Translations under genes and position numbers: made by a program
The notes under the pieces: model-generated
What the model saw: the letters and a program-made list of their open reading frames with translations, nothing else
Databases searched by the model: none
Told to the model about the DNA's origin: nothing
Shown: positions 18,780 through 28,984 of the stretch, piece by piece
Position numbering within the stretch: the first letter of the stretch is position 1
Layout of the letters: each line of letters opens with the position of its first letter
NCBI RefSeq assembly: GCF_012569925.1
Contig: NZ_CP046204.1
Span: forward strand, 398,897 to 462,896
Length of the DNA: 64,000 bases
DNA from: Enterobacteriaceae endosymbiont of Donacia cinerea
GTDB lineage: Bacteria > Pseudomonadota > Gammaproteobacteria > Enterobacterales > Enterobacteriaceae
Direction: 5' to 3'

Positions 18780-20605
18780 ATATTAGAATATCTTTGAATT
18801 TTAATTTTTATTGCTTTATAAAAAATTGATTCATTACTATAAATATTTATTTTTTTTTTAGCTCTCGTGATGGCAGTATAAATTAGTTCTCTAGTTAATA
18901 TAGGATATAATTTATTTGGTAAAACTAAGGAAATATTATTAAATTCTGATCCCTGAGATTTATGTGTAGTTATTGCATAAGCTATATCATATTCTGGTAA
19001 GTTTTCAATAGATATAATTTGATATTTTCCATTAGCTAATAAAAATTTAATTTTTAATTTTTTATTAATTTCATCAAAAAAAGTAATTCCAATATCTCCA
19101 TTAAATAAATTTAAAAAATGGTTATTTTGAGTAATAATGATAGGTTTACCAATATACCAATGATTATTTTTTTCAATATCATAAATTAAATTTTTTTTAC
19201 TAAATAATTCTTTTTCTATAATATTATTAATTTTTTTTGTACCAAATAAACCATTTTTAATAGCACATATAATTTGAAAATTATTAAAATAATGTAAAAT
19301 ATTTTTGTGATTATTATTTTGTTTTTTTAAAAAAATAAAATATTTTTCATACTCATTAATAAATGAGTCAATCATGGATATATATTTCTTTTTATTAAGA
19401 ATATTAATAAAATGAATATCAAAATTTTTTTTTAAGAATAATTTTTTAATTTTTTTTATATTTCCTTTTTTAATCATTATAGCTAATTTATTAATACCAG
19501 AATTTATTGAATATCTATAATTATGTTTTAATTCAGTAATAAAATTACGAAAAAAAAATTTAGGAGTATTATAATTTTCTTTTAATTTATTATTATTAAT
19601 AATATTTAACCATAAAAAATATTGTTTTGTAAAAAAAAATTTTTTAAAATAACATAAATCTTTTAACATACTTCCATATTCTATTGAAGGTAATTGATAT
19701 TCATCTCCTAATAATATTAAATTAGTTTTTTTAGGTAAAACGGTTAAAATAATAGACATTAAATTAAAATCAATCATTGATGCCTCATCTATTATTAATA
19801 AATCTAAATCTAATAAATTTTTATTATTATATGAACTTTGTTTAGTATAAATTTTCATTTTTAATAAATTATGTATGGTAGTTGCTTTTTTAGGAATACT
19901 TTTTTTTTCCTCTTCATTTATTAAATTTAAAGATATTTTTTTAAAAAATTTGTTTATATAATGAGTTAATCTAACAGAAGCTTTACCAGTAGTTGCTGCT
20001 ACTTTAATTTTTAAAGGATTCTTAAAAATTTTGATAAATGTAAAAATTATTTTTGATATTATGCTAGTTTTACCTGTTCCTGGAGAGCCACTAATAATAC
20101 TAATTCTATGTGTTATCGCAGCACATACTGCTTCTTTTTGAAAAAAATTATTTTCATCATTATCAAATAAAATATTTAATATATTTTTAATTTTTTTTGG
20201 TTCTATATAAATAAAATAATTTTTAATAAAATTTTCAATTATTATATTTTCTTCTTTCCATATTTTATATAAATATAAATAATTATTTTCTAATATTACA
20301 GGAGTAATTTTTTTACCATTACCAATAATTTTTTTATTTAAAAGTAATATTTTTTCCCAATCTTTGGTTTTATTTATATCTTTTATTTTTTTTAAAAAAA
20401 CTAAATTTTTATTATTTTTAAAATTTATATTTAAATATAATTTAGATATTGGAAGACAAATATTACCTTTACTAATATTATTACTAAGTAAAGATATTAA
20501 ATATCTTAAAAATTCTTGTTTTTCAGAAGTAAAAATAGATGCAAAATAAAAATCAATTAATTTAATAATACCTATTTTACATAATTTTTTAAAAAAATAA
20601 TTCAT
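18749..20605 (-). CDS. recD: Exonuclease V subunit RecD (5'-3' helicase)
   Basis: A 618-residue RecD (E. coli 608), the fast 5'-3' helicase of RecBCD. The Walker A motif ISGSPGTGKTSI is near residue 173; LLIIDEASMIDF (motif II), LLGDEYQLPSIEYG (motif III), a motif IV region with ELKHNYR, and the C-terminal YAITTHKSQGSEF and LIYTAITRAKKKI (motifs V and VI) are all present, so the ATPase appears intact. It is the last gene of lgt-recC-recB-recD, 29 bp after recB. In E. coli argA follows; here rplS converges instead. The stop is inside a terminator hairpin. Confidence 0.96.
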   Translation of the reverse strand: MNYFFKKLCKIGIIKLIDFYFASIFTSEKQEFLRYLISLLSNNISKGNICLPISKLYLNINFKNNKNLVFLKKIKDINKTKDWEKILLLNKKIIGNGKKITPVILENNYLYLYKIWKEENIIIENFIKNYFIYIEPKKIKNILNILFDNDENNFFQKEAVCAAITHRISIISGSPGTGKTSIISKIIFTFIKIFKNPLKIKVAATTGKASVRLTHYINKFFKKISLNLINEEEKKSIPKKATTIHNLLKMKIYTKQSSYNNKNLLDLDLLIIDEASMIDFNLMSIILTVLPKKTNLILLGDEYQLPSIEYGSMLKDLCYFKKFFFTKQYFLWLNIINNNKLKENYNTPKFFFRNFITELKHNYRYSINSGINKLAIMIKKGNIKKIKKLFLKKNFDIHFINILNKKKYISMIDSFINEYEKYFIFLKKQNNNHKNILHYFNNFQIICAIKNGLFGTKKINNIIEKELFSKKNLIYDIEKNNHWYIGKPIIITQNNHFLNLFNGDIGITFFDEINKKLKIKFLLANGKYQIISIENLPEYDIAYAITTHKSQGSEFNNISLVLPNKLYPILTRELIYTAITRAKKKINIYSNESIFYKAIKIKIQRYSNIKKKIIHSLK

Positions 20606-20634
20606 ATATTTAATTTTTGTATTTTAAATTAAAT

Positions 20635-23600
20635 TTAAAAGAATAATTTATTTAGTTCATTAATTAAATTTAAAGAAGGTTTTGTTTCCCAAATACCATT
20701 TTTAAATTTTTTATTCTGAATACCTCTGATATATAAATAAATTATTCCCCCAAAATGTTTTTTATAACTATAATTTTTAATACGATATTTTAGATATTTG
20801 TGTAAAGATAAAGAATATATTTGATATTGTATATCATAACGTTTTAAACATATGTCATTTTCAATATTTTTTTTTTTATAATCTTGATAATTATCTCCTA
20901 ACCAATTAGATTTATAATCTATAACATAATATTTTTTTTTCCATAGAAAAATTAAATCTATTATACCTAATAAAAATCCTTGAATTTTTTTAAATTTTAA
21001 TTTTGGTAGTTTACGAGAAATTAAATCATATTTATATATAATATCATTATATTTTATAGAAGAAAATGAGTCCTTTATTGATAAATAAAATTTAAACTCA
21101 GTTTTTTTATTTGTGTTATTTATTTTGTTTAATATAATTTTTTCATTTCCTATTGGAGTTTTAATAATATTATTAAACCAATTAGTTATCATAATATGCC
21201 AAATAGGATTAATATTTTTTTTTATTAATTCTTGTTTAATAAACTTTCTAGTAATATTTTTAGTAAAATCTAATTTTTCTAAAATTTTATGTATAATTAT
21301 TCCTATATATTTTCCATGAGGAAAATTATATTGTGTTTTTTTTATATTTTTTTTATTTATATTTATAAATTCATTTTTTAAATTAATATTTAAATAATTT
21401 AAATTATTATTTTGTTGTTTACTAATTTGAGAATAACTAGATATTATTTTATTTTTATAAGAAAAATTATTAATTTTAGATGTAAATAATAATTTATTAT
21501 TTATTTTTTTTAGAATCTCATGATTTATTTTTATAGTTTTTTTTTTTTTTATAATTTTAATAGAAATATCTTTATTTTCTAAATTTTTTAAAATTTTTTG
21601 TAAATCTATATTAGAAATATTATTTTTTTTTTTTAATAAAAAATCTAAAGCATTAAAATATTTAATATAAGGATTTAATTTTTTCCAATTAGAAATTTTA
21701 ATATTAGAAATACCAATACTACAATGAAAAATTGATCTTGTTAATGATACATATAATAACCTTAAATTTTCTGCAAGTGATTCTTCCAAAAATAATTTTT
21801 TACTCTTGTCATCTTTTTTAAAATCTAAAATTAATTTAAAATTTTTTCTATCGTGATAAATTACAGCATCTTTATTTGTAATTTCTATAATATTAGAAGA
21901 AATAAATGGTAACCAAACAATAGGAAATTGTAAACCTTTTGATTTATATATTGTCATGATTTTAATTTTATTAATATCACAATTTAATTGTATTTGTTTA
22001 TTTAACAAATTTTCATTAGTATTTGTAATTTGTTGTACTAACCACTCTATTATTTGATTACTATTTATTATATCTATGCATGATATTTGTATTAATTCAC
22101 CTAAATACATAATATTTTTAATTTTTTTTTTCATAAAATTATTAATAGTATTAATTTTATAAAAAATATCATCTTTTATAAAAATTTCTTCTAACATGTT
22201 TAAAATACCATATTTTTGCCAGATTAATTTATAGTTAATAAATTTTTCAATTATTTTTTCTATATAAATTTTTTTTTTCTTATTTGTAAAAAATGATAAA
22301 TTAATATTAAATAATGTACTAGATAAAAGATTAATAATTTTTTGTCTTTTATGTGGTTGTAAAACAGTTTTAAGTAATAAAACTAATTCTTTTGCTTCTT
22401 GTTGTTCAAATATATTTTCTGAATTAGATAAATAAATAGAAGGTAAATTAAATTTTATAAATTCTTTTTGTAGAATAAAAGCTTCAAAACGGTTTCTAAC
22501 TAAAACTGTTATATCTGAAATATTAATTTTTTTTTTTTTATTATTTTTTTGAAAAAATGATTTATTTTTTTTTCCTAAAATTATTAATTGACATATTTCA
22601 TATGCACAAACATATGCTATTTTTTTTTTATATGAATTAATATCAATAATTTTATCAATAAACCAAAAAGTAAGACCAGATTTAATTTTATTATTAATAA
22701 TAAAATTATAATTTAATTTTTTATTTACATATTTAATAGGATTAAAAAATATATTTTTAAATAAAAAAGGATAAGATCTATAAGAAAATACTTTATTTAT
22801 ACTTTTTACCATAGTGCTAGATGAACGCCAATTATTTTTTAATGTGTAACGTTTTTTTATTTCAAGTGAAGCTTTTAAATAAGTAAAAATATCTGCTCCT
22901 CTAAAAGAATATATAGCTTGTTTAGGATCTCCAATTAGTATTATAATATTATTACTTTTATCAAAATATATTTTTTTAAAAATTTTATATTGTTGTATGT
23001 CTGTATCCTGAAATTCATCCACTAATATTACCGGAAATAATTTTTTTATTTCCTGTATAATTTTTTTCCCAAATGTACTATTTAAACTTTTATTTAGAAG
23101 AATTAACAAATCATTAAAACTAATTTTATTATTTAAATTTTTTTTTTTTATCACATATTGATTTATATATTTAATAGCTTTAAGAATTATTAAAAATTTT
23201 AAGTTAATAAATTTTTTTAAAAAAATATCTATATGTTCAAATAAAATATATTTTGGAATTTTTAAAAAATTAATGGTTTGACTAATTAATATTTTTTGAG
23301 AAAATCTAGATATTTCTTTTGGGTAAAAATTATTTTTAGTTTCAGTCAAACTCCATAAATCAATAATATTAATCCATTTATTTATTGTTTTTTTATTATA
23401 AATATGTTTATTAATATCAGAATGAGTAATTATATTTATTATTTTATTTTTATATTTTATCCAATATCTCTTTATTATTTGAATATATTTTAAATTTTTA
23501 TGAAATTGTATGTCAAAATTATTATTTTTAATAGGATATTTTATGATTGGAAAAGATTTTTTTGATAAAAATGGTATTAAGGTATCTAATAAATTAGAAG

Positions 23601-24177
23601 GAGATTTCCAATAAAAAAAAACTATTTTCGCTATTTTTTTTGGTAATTTATAAAAATATTTTCTCCAAAAATGTATAGAAGCTTCTTTTTGTAAAATTGA
23701 TTCATCACTAATAATTTTTTTATTAGAAAAAAAATTATAAAATTCATAATTTTTAAAATTTAATATTTTTTGACAAAAAGCATGTATTGTATAAATAGAT
23801 GCATTATGCATATTTAATTCAGCTTTTAATAATAAATTATAAGCTATATCATAATTTTTAATTTTTTTTATAAAATTATTTATAATTTCATATTTACTTT
23901 TTTTTTTTACACATCCTTTTCTTAAAATATGAATACTTTTTCTTATTCTTTTACTTAAATCTTGAGTTGCAATATCAGTAAAAGTGACTACTAAAATTTG
24001 TTCGACAGTTAATGGAATATTACAATTTTTTTTATATATTCCTAGAAGCATTCTTAAATATAAAATAATAATAGTAAATGTTTTCCCAGTACCAGCAGAT
24101 GCTTCAATAAGATATTGACCTTTTAAATCTTCTTTAAAAGGATCAAATTCTTTAAATTTTATTAATTTTTTTATCAT
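20635..24177 (-). CDS. recB: Exonuclease V subunit RecB (3'-5' helicase and nuclease)
   Basis: A full-length 1180-residue RecB (E. coli 1180). RecBCD unwinds and resects double-strand ends. The Walker A motif YLIEASAGTGKTFTI lies near residue 25, motif II is LVDEFQDTDIQQY, followed by LIGDPKQAIYSFRGAD, and LRLLYVSLTRS is motif VI. The C-terminal nuclease domain keeps its catalytic core: GIIDLIFLWKKKYYVIDYKS contains the Asp and the D-x-K pair equivalent to E. coli D1067, D1080 and K1082. A run of fourteen A (21537-21550) lies inside the frame without breaking it. It is 15 bp downstream of recC; ptrA, which separates them in E. coli, is gone. Confidence 0.97.
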   Translation of the reverse strand: MIKKLIKFKEFDPFKEDLKGQYLIEASAGTGKTFTIIILYLRMLLGIYKKNCNIPLTVEQILVVTFTDIATQDLSKRIRKSIHILRKGCVKKKSKYEIINNFIKKIKNYDIAYNLLLKAELNMHNASIYTIHAFCQKILNFKNYEFYNFFSNKKIISDESILQKEASIHFWRKYFYKLPKKIAKIVFFYWKSPSNLLDTLIPFLSKKSFPIIKYPIKNNNFDIQFHKNLKYIQIIKRYWIKYKNKIINIITHSDINKHIYNKKTINKWINIIDLWSLTETKNNFYPKEISRFSQKILISQTINFLKIPKYILFEHIDIFLKKFINLKFLIILKAIKYINQYVIKKKNLNNKISFNDLLILLNKSLNSTFGKKIIQEIKKLFPVILVDEFQDTDIQQYKIFKKIYFDKSNNIIILIGDPKQAIYSFRGADIFTYLKASLEIKKRYTLKNNWRSSSTMVKSINKVFSYRSYPFLFKNIFFNPIKYVNKKLNYNFIINNKIKSGLTFWFIDKIIDINSYKKKIAYVCAYEICQLIILGKKNKSFFQKNNKKKKINISDITVLVRNRFEAFILQKEFIKFNLPSIYLSNSENIFEQQEAKELVLLLKTVLQPHKRQKIINLLSSTLFNINLSFFTNKKKKIYIEKIIEKFINYKLIWQKYGILNMLEEIFIKDDIFYKINTINNFMKKKIKNIMYLGELIQISCIDIINSNQIIEWLVQQITNTNENLLNKQIQLNCDINKIKIMTIYKSKGLQFPIVWLPFISSNIIEITNKDAVIYHDRKNFKLILDFKKDDKSKKLFLEESLAENLRLLYVSLTRSIFHCSIGISNIKISNWKKLNPYIKYFNALDFLLKKKNNISNIDLQKILKNLENKDISIKIIKKKKTIKINHEILKKINNKLLFTSKINNFSYKNKIISSYSQISKQQNNNLNYLNINLKNEFININKKNIKKTQYNFPHGKYIGIIIHKILEKLDFTKNITRKFIKQELIKKNINPIWHIMITNWFNNIIKTPIGNEKIILNKINNTNKKTEFKFYLSIKDSFSSIKYNDIIYKYDLISRKLPKLKFKKIQGFLLGIIDLIFLWKKKYYVIDYKSNWLGDNYQDYKKKNIENDICLKRYDIQYQIYSLSLHKYLKYRIKNYSYKKHFGGIIYLYIRGIQNKKFKNGIWETKPSLNLINELNKLFF
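21537..21550. repeat. A14 homopolymer within recB
   Basis: Fourteen A on the coding strand read as part of IIKKKKTIKI in the recB linker before the nuclease domain. The frame is preserved at this length, but the tract is a likely site of polymerase slippage, which would remove the nuclease domain from a share of products. Confidence 0.85.
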
Positions 24178-24192
24178 TTTATTATTTTTAAG

Positions 24193-27100
24193 TTAATTAC
24201 TATAATACAGTAAATCTGTCATCCATTTTTGTATTAATTTTATAATTTTTATCCAATTTGTTTTATTTAAATTAAAATTTAATTTTTTAAAATATTGATC
24301 TTTATTTTCATTAAAAATATTATTATCATTATTCCAATGATAAAAAAATTTTTTTTTTGCTTGATCTTGTATCATATAATTATCATTAATATATTTTTTA
24401 TTTTTATCATAACAATGATTTAACCATACCCAAGAACTTTTCATCGGTAAAAATATAGGATTATTTATACCAGATAAATAACCACTAATATATTTTTTTA
24501 ATAAAAAAATTGCTTTATCTTTTTTTAAAAATTTAAAATTATATTTTGTTTTTTTAAGACCATAAATAAATAAATTTATATTTTTATTATTAATATTATT
24601 TGCACATAAAATTAAATGTTTAAGCCAAAGATCAATGATAGTTTTAATATCTATTATTTTGGGTTCAAATTCTATTAAATTATTTTTATAATTAAAAAAT
24701 TTTATTTTACCTTCTAATATAATATTTAAAATATTAAAGTTAATTGTAAATATTTTTTCTGTATATTTATTTTTTTTAAATTCATTATTAAAAATTTGAT
24801 TTATTTTATATATTTTTTCTTCCCACCATATTTCTCCATAAATACCATAAGGTAAAATACCATTATTTAAATAATAAAAATATAAATCATCAATATTTTT
24901 ATTTAAAATTAATGTATGTAATATTTTTTTATTTATAATATATTCTTGTAAATAACTAATAGTAAATGGTTCTGTATTAAATATTTGTAAATTATTTAAA
25001 TCTTCTAAATATATTTTTAATCCTTGATTAAAAAATCCTTTCACAGGATGTTTCCAAAAATTAATTAAATTATAAATTTTTAATTTATTAATTTTTACTG
25101 ATCTTATTTTATTAAGAATATTATGTTTAATAGTATAATTTTTTTTTTCATAGAAAAATTTTTTATATCTATTTTGATATTTTCTATAAAAATATTTAAT
25201 AAGAGTATTATTAACAAATTTATTTTTAAAATAATAATTTTTAGAAATATATAATAATAATTTTTTAACCACACTAGATAAATTATTATTAATTAAATTA
25301 TTATTAGTATAACTAATAAATAATTTATTTTCTGTAGAAATAATTAATTTTAAAAATAAATTTTTATCATTATTTGAATAATTTTTTATTAAATCAAAGA
25401 TAAAAGGATATTTTTTTGTTGGAAAAAATTCATTATTCATTCCTATTATAAAAATTTTTTTAAAAAATATATTTTGAAATATTTTTAAAGAACAAAAATT
25501 AATTTTATTTATACAAAATGAAAAACTTTTGTTTTTTTCTTTAATAAAAAAATTAGCTTTTTTTATTATTATATTAATTGAAATTTTTTTGTTGTATTTT
25601 ACATTAATACCTTGTCTAAGAAATAAAAAAATTTTTTTTAAAATAAAATTTATATTTTGATATATAAATTTATTTTTAGGAAAAAAATCATAACAAAATT
25701 TTAATAAAATTTTTTCCCATTTTTGTAAAAAAAATTTTTTCTTAAGTTTTATTTTCCATTTTTCTAGTGTAAATAAAAAATGAATAAAATTTTCTAGTAA
25801 TTTTTGTGATAATCCTGTGGATATATTATATGGAATTAAATTTTTCCATTTTCCTGAATCTTGATTTAGAGCAAAACCTAAAAATATACGATGTATACCT
25901 AATTTCCATGTAAATTGATCTTTAAATAAAGAAATACTATGAAATTTTTTCATATTTAAATTAGATTTTATACCTAAATCTTTTATCCAAAAACGTAAAT
26001 ATTCTATATCATTTTTATTTAAAAAAAATTTACTAGATATATAATAATTATCTAATAAAAAAAATATTTCTTTAGGTATTAAATCTTTATAAGGTAAATT
26101 TAATAAAAATAAAAATTTATTCAAAATATCTATATTTTTTAATTTTTCTGGATTAGAATATATATTAATAGGTATATTATCATCTTTAAATATTGAATTA
26201 ATAAAAGGAACATATAATCCTAATTTAGGAGATACAACAATAATATTGTGTAAAAAATAATCTTTATTTTTTTTTAAAGTATATAATATATTATTATATA
26301 ATAATTTTATTTCTGTATGTATATCCTCACAAACATTTATCTGAATAGATTTATCTAAATAATTAATTTTTTTTTTTGATTTCAAACTATTTTCGCGTGC
26401 AAATAAAATATCATTTTTGATATTATTTAATAAATTTGAATTATTATTTTCTAAAAAAGATTCAATAAAACGAGATGATAATTTTATTAATTTATTAATA
26501 TTATGAAGGTAATAATTTCCCCAGGAAGATAATAATGTATTAAAATTAACATTTGTTTTATTAAAAATTTTATTATATTTAGATAAACCTTCCCAATAAT
26601 ATTTTGAAGGACTACACATTAAAATATGTACTTCAATATATCTTTCTAATTTTTCTAATAATTTTAAGTATATTATAGGTATATTTTTTATATCTAATAG
26701 AAATATTCTTTCTGGAATTAAATCATAATGAAAAATCTTAGATTTTTCATTTTTTTGAAAAAAATCATATAATTTTCCATAATACCATAATTTTTTTCCT
26801 AAAATATTTTCATAATATATTAATAATGTTTTCCATAATTTAGCTTGCCATATTTCATATTCATTATTTAATAAAGAAAAATTATTATTTTTTTCCCATA
26901 AAAATAATAATTCTGGTTTATGTTTTTGATAATTATCATATAAATAAGAAATTTGGGTAGATAATTGAAATAAAAAATTAAAATTTTTAATTTTAGATGA
27001 AAATTTTTTTTTAAAACCTATAAATTCTTTAGTAGATATTAATTTAGGTATAAGTAATGATATTAACCAAACATTATTTTCTTTATATAAAAAATTATCA

Positions 27101-27348
27101 TGAGAGATTTGAGGTACTATTTTTATAAATAAATCACGTATAAATTTATCTAAAGAAATAAATTTTATATTACTATATATACCTAAAATTTTCGAAAAAT
27201 TAATTTTTATTAATTGAGAAAAACTTTTATAATTATCAAATAATATAATTTCAGAGGTTAAAGGATTTTTTAAAGGATTTTTTTTAATTTGTATTTTTAT
27301 TATATTTAATAATATATCAATATTATTAGATGAGTAAATTGTAAACAT
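24193..27348 (-). CDS. recC: Exonuclease V subunit RecC
   Basis: A 1051-residue RecC (E. coli 1122). RecC holds the RecBCD complex together, splits the duplex and reads Chi; it has helicase-like domains without ATPase motifs and a nuclease-like C-terminal domain. By eye the start MFTIYSSNNIDILLNII, WQAKLWKTL, MCSPSKYYWEGL and the end KKFFYHW are RecC-like, and its position between lgt and recB fits E. coli order. It is much more diverged and lysine/asparagine-rich than RecB or RecD. I cannot judge from this whether Chi recognition is kept. Its ATG lies 1 bp after the lgt stop. Confidence 0.93.
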   Translation of the reverse strand: MFTIYSSNNIDILLNIIKIQIKKNPLKNPLTSEIILFDNYKSFSQLIKINFSKILGIYSNIKFISLDKFIRDLFIKIVPQISHDNFLYKENNVWLISLLIPKLISTKEFIGFKKKFSSKIKNFNFLFQLSTQISYLYDNYQKHKPELLFLWEKNNNFSLLNNEYEIWQAKLWKTLLIYYENILGKKLWYYGKLYDFFQKNEKSKIFHYDLIPERIFLLDIKNIPIIYLKLLEKLERYIEVHILMCSPSKYYWEGLSKYNKIFNKTNVNFNTLLSSWGNYYLHNINKLIKLSSRFIESFLENNNSNLLNNIKNDILFARENSLKSKKKINYLDKSIQINVCEDIHTEIKLLYNNILYTLKKNKDYFLHNIIVVSPKLGLYVPFINSIFKDDNIPINIYSNPEKLKNIDILNKFLFLLNLPYKDLIPKEIFFLLDNYYISSKFFLNKNDIEYLRFWIKDLGIKSNLNMKKFHSISLFKDQFTWKLGIHRIFLGFALNQDSGKWKNLIPYNISTGLSQKLLENFIHFLFTLEKWKIKLKKKFFLQKWEKILLKFCYDFFPKNKFIYQNINFILKKIFLFLRQGINVKYNKKISINIIIKKANFFIKEKNKSFSFCINKINFCSLKIFQNIFFKKIFIIGMNNEFFPTKKYPFIFDLIKNYSNNDKNLFLKLIISTENKLFISYTNNNLINNNLSSVVKKLLLYISKNYYFKNKFVNNTLIKYFYRKYQNRYKKFFYEKKNYTIKHNILNKIRSVKINKLKIYNLINFWKHPVKGFFNQGLKIYLEDLNNLQIFNTEPFTISYLQEYIINKKILHTLILNKNIDDLYFYYLNNGILPYGIYGEIWWEEKIYKINQIFNNEFKKNKYTEKIFTINFNILNIILEGKIKFFNYKNNLIEFEPKIIDIKTIIDLWLKHLILCANNINNKNINLFIYGLKKTKYNFKFLKKDKAIFLLKKYISGYLSGINNPIFLPMKSSWVWLNHCYDKNKKYINDNYMIQDQAKKKFFYHWNNDNNIFNENKDQYFKKLNFNLNKTNWIKIIKLIQKWMTDLLYYSN

Positions 27349-27349
27349 A

Positions 27350-28207
27350 TTATATATAATAATTATATAAATTTCTTATAAAAATAATTAATCCAATAAC
27401 TATCATAATTATTGAAAATAATTGATTAATATTTAAAATTATATGATTATAAAAAAAAGTAAATTGAATATCAGGTTCTCTAAAATATTCTATAAAGAAT
27501 CTGATTATACCATAAAAAAAAAGAAATAAACTAGTTTTATATCCTGTAAAAATATTTTTTTTTAAAATTATATTTAATATTAAAAATAAAATAATCCCTT
27601 CTAAAAAACATTCATAAATTTGTGTGGGATGTCTAGGTAAATTACCATATATGAAAAATATATCTTGATATTCTAAATGTTTTTGAATATATATTATATC
27701 TTCTTTAATTGAATTAGGAAATATAATAGCCCATGGTACATTGGTAACTTGACCCCATAATTCACTATTAATAAAATTACCAATTCTTCCCATTGTAAGA
27801 CCAATCGGTACCATAGGTGTTATAAAATCAGTTATTTGTAAAATTTTTTTTTCTTTTATATAAGAAATAACGAATATTACTATAATAACACCTATTAAAC
27901 CTCCAAAAAATGACATTCCTCCTTTCCAAAATTTAATTAAAATAATTGGATTTTTAATAAAATCATTTATGTGATATATAAATATACATCCAATTTTTCC
28001 TCCTAGTAATAAACCTAAGAAACAAAAACATAATAAATAATAAATTTCTTCTTTTTTAAAATTATTTTTTTTACTTTTTTTATAAGAAATTTTTTTTATA
28101 AAAATAAAACTAATTAAATACATAATTCCATACCAGTAAATATTAATTTTATTTATTTTAAAAAAAATTGGATTTATATTTGGAAATATAAAATATTTTC
28201 TATACAT
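27350..28207 (-). CDS. lgt: Prolipoprotein diacylglyceryl transferase Lgt
   Basis: A 285-residue inner-membrane enzyme (E. coli 291) that adds diacylglycerol to the lipobox cysteine of prolipoproteins. About seven hydrophobic segments are visible. Key family motifs are kept: IYWYGIMYLI (Tyr26 equivalent), GRIGNFINSELWG (Arg143, Asn146 and Glu151 equivalents), PRHPTQIYE and IEYFREPDIQF (Arg239 equivalent). In the motif GGMSFHGG the histidine equivalent to E. coli His103 is phenylalanine (GGMSFFGG, codon 27905-27907). It heads lgt-recC-recB-recD and is divergent from mutH. The genes thyA and ptsP, which neighbour lgt in E. coli, are absent. Confidence 0.96.
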   Translation of the reverse strand: MYRKYFIFPNINPIFFKINKINIYWYGIMYLISFIFIKKISYKKSKKNNFKKEEIYYLLCFCFLGLLLGGKIGCIFIYHINDFIKNPIILIKFWKGGMSFFGGLIGVIIVIFVISYIKEKKILQITDFITPMVPIGLTMGRIGNFINSELWGQVTNVPWAIIFPNSIKEDIIYIQKHLEYQDIFFIYGNLPRHPTQIYECFLEGIILFLILNIILKKNIFTGYKTSLFLFFYGIIRFFIEYFREPDIQFTFFYNHIILNINQLFSIIMIVIGLIIFIRNLYNYYI

Positions 28208-28279
28208 TCTATAATAGATTAATATAATTTAATATTATTATATTATATAATATATTTATTTATAAATAAAATTTTATAT

Positions 28280-28963
28280 ATGAAAAAAATTTTTCCTACT
28301 TTCATTTCTAATGAAAATATTCTCTTTTTAAGAGCAAAATTAATAAAAGGTTATCATATAATAGATATTTTAAGATGGTTAGATTATAAAATTTCTAATA
28401 ATTTTAAAAAAGATAAAGGAATAATAGGAAAATTAATTGAATTTTATTTAACAGGTAAAAAACAAAATAATGTTTTAAATCAAGATATACCTAATCTTGG
28501 GATAGAAATTAAAACAATTACTATAGATATAAATAATAAGATTATTAATGATAGTTTTATTTGTTCTTTATCTTTAATTAATAAAAATAATTTAATTTTT
28601 TATAAAAGTAAATTAGATAATAAATTATCTAAAATTTTATGGATACCTATTATAATTAAAAATATTAATACTCCTATTCTTAGGAGAAGAATAGGTAATC
28701 CATTTTTTTGGATACCATCTATAAACGAAAAAAAAAAACTAAATTATGATTGGAATAATTTAATAAAATTATTAATTTTAGGAAAAATAAAATATATAAA
28801 TTATTATAATGGCTATATTTTATTAGTAAAAAATAAAGGAAATAAAAAACAATTAACTAAAACTATAAATAACATAGGTGAAATTATATCTATAATTCCT
28901 AAAGCTTTATATTTTAAAAAAAAATTTTTATATTCTTTAATAAAAAAAATTAAAATTTTTTGA
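28280..28963 (+). CDS. mutH: DNA mismatch repair endonuclease MutH
   Basis: A 227-residue MutH (E. coli 229). MutH nicks the unmethylated strand at hemimethylated GATC after activation by MutS and MutL. The active-site D-E-x-K set is present in QDIPNLGIEIKTI (Asp70, Glu77 and Lys79 equivalents), and RRRIGNPFFWIPS and EIISIIPKALYFKK follow as in the family. It is divergent from lgt and convergent with lysA, the same relative order as E. coli once intervening genes are removed. mutS, mutL and dam are not in this window, so whether the pathway is complete is unknown. Confidence 0.96.
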   Translation: MKKIFPTFISNENILFLRAKLIKGYHIIDILRWLDYKISNNFKKDKGIIGKLIEFYLTGKKQNNVLNQDIPNLGIEIKTITIDINNKIINDSFICSLSLINKNNLIFYKSKLDNKLSKILWIPIIIKNINTPILRRRIGNPFFWIPSINEKKKLNYDWNNLIKLLILGKIKYINYYNGYILLVKNKGNKKQLTKTINNIGEIISIIPKALYFKKKFLYSLIKKIKIF

Positions 28964-28984
28964 TAAAAATTAATTAATTTTTTA

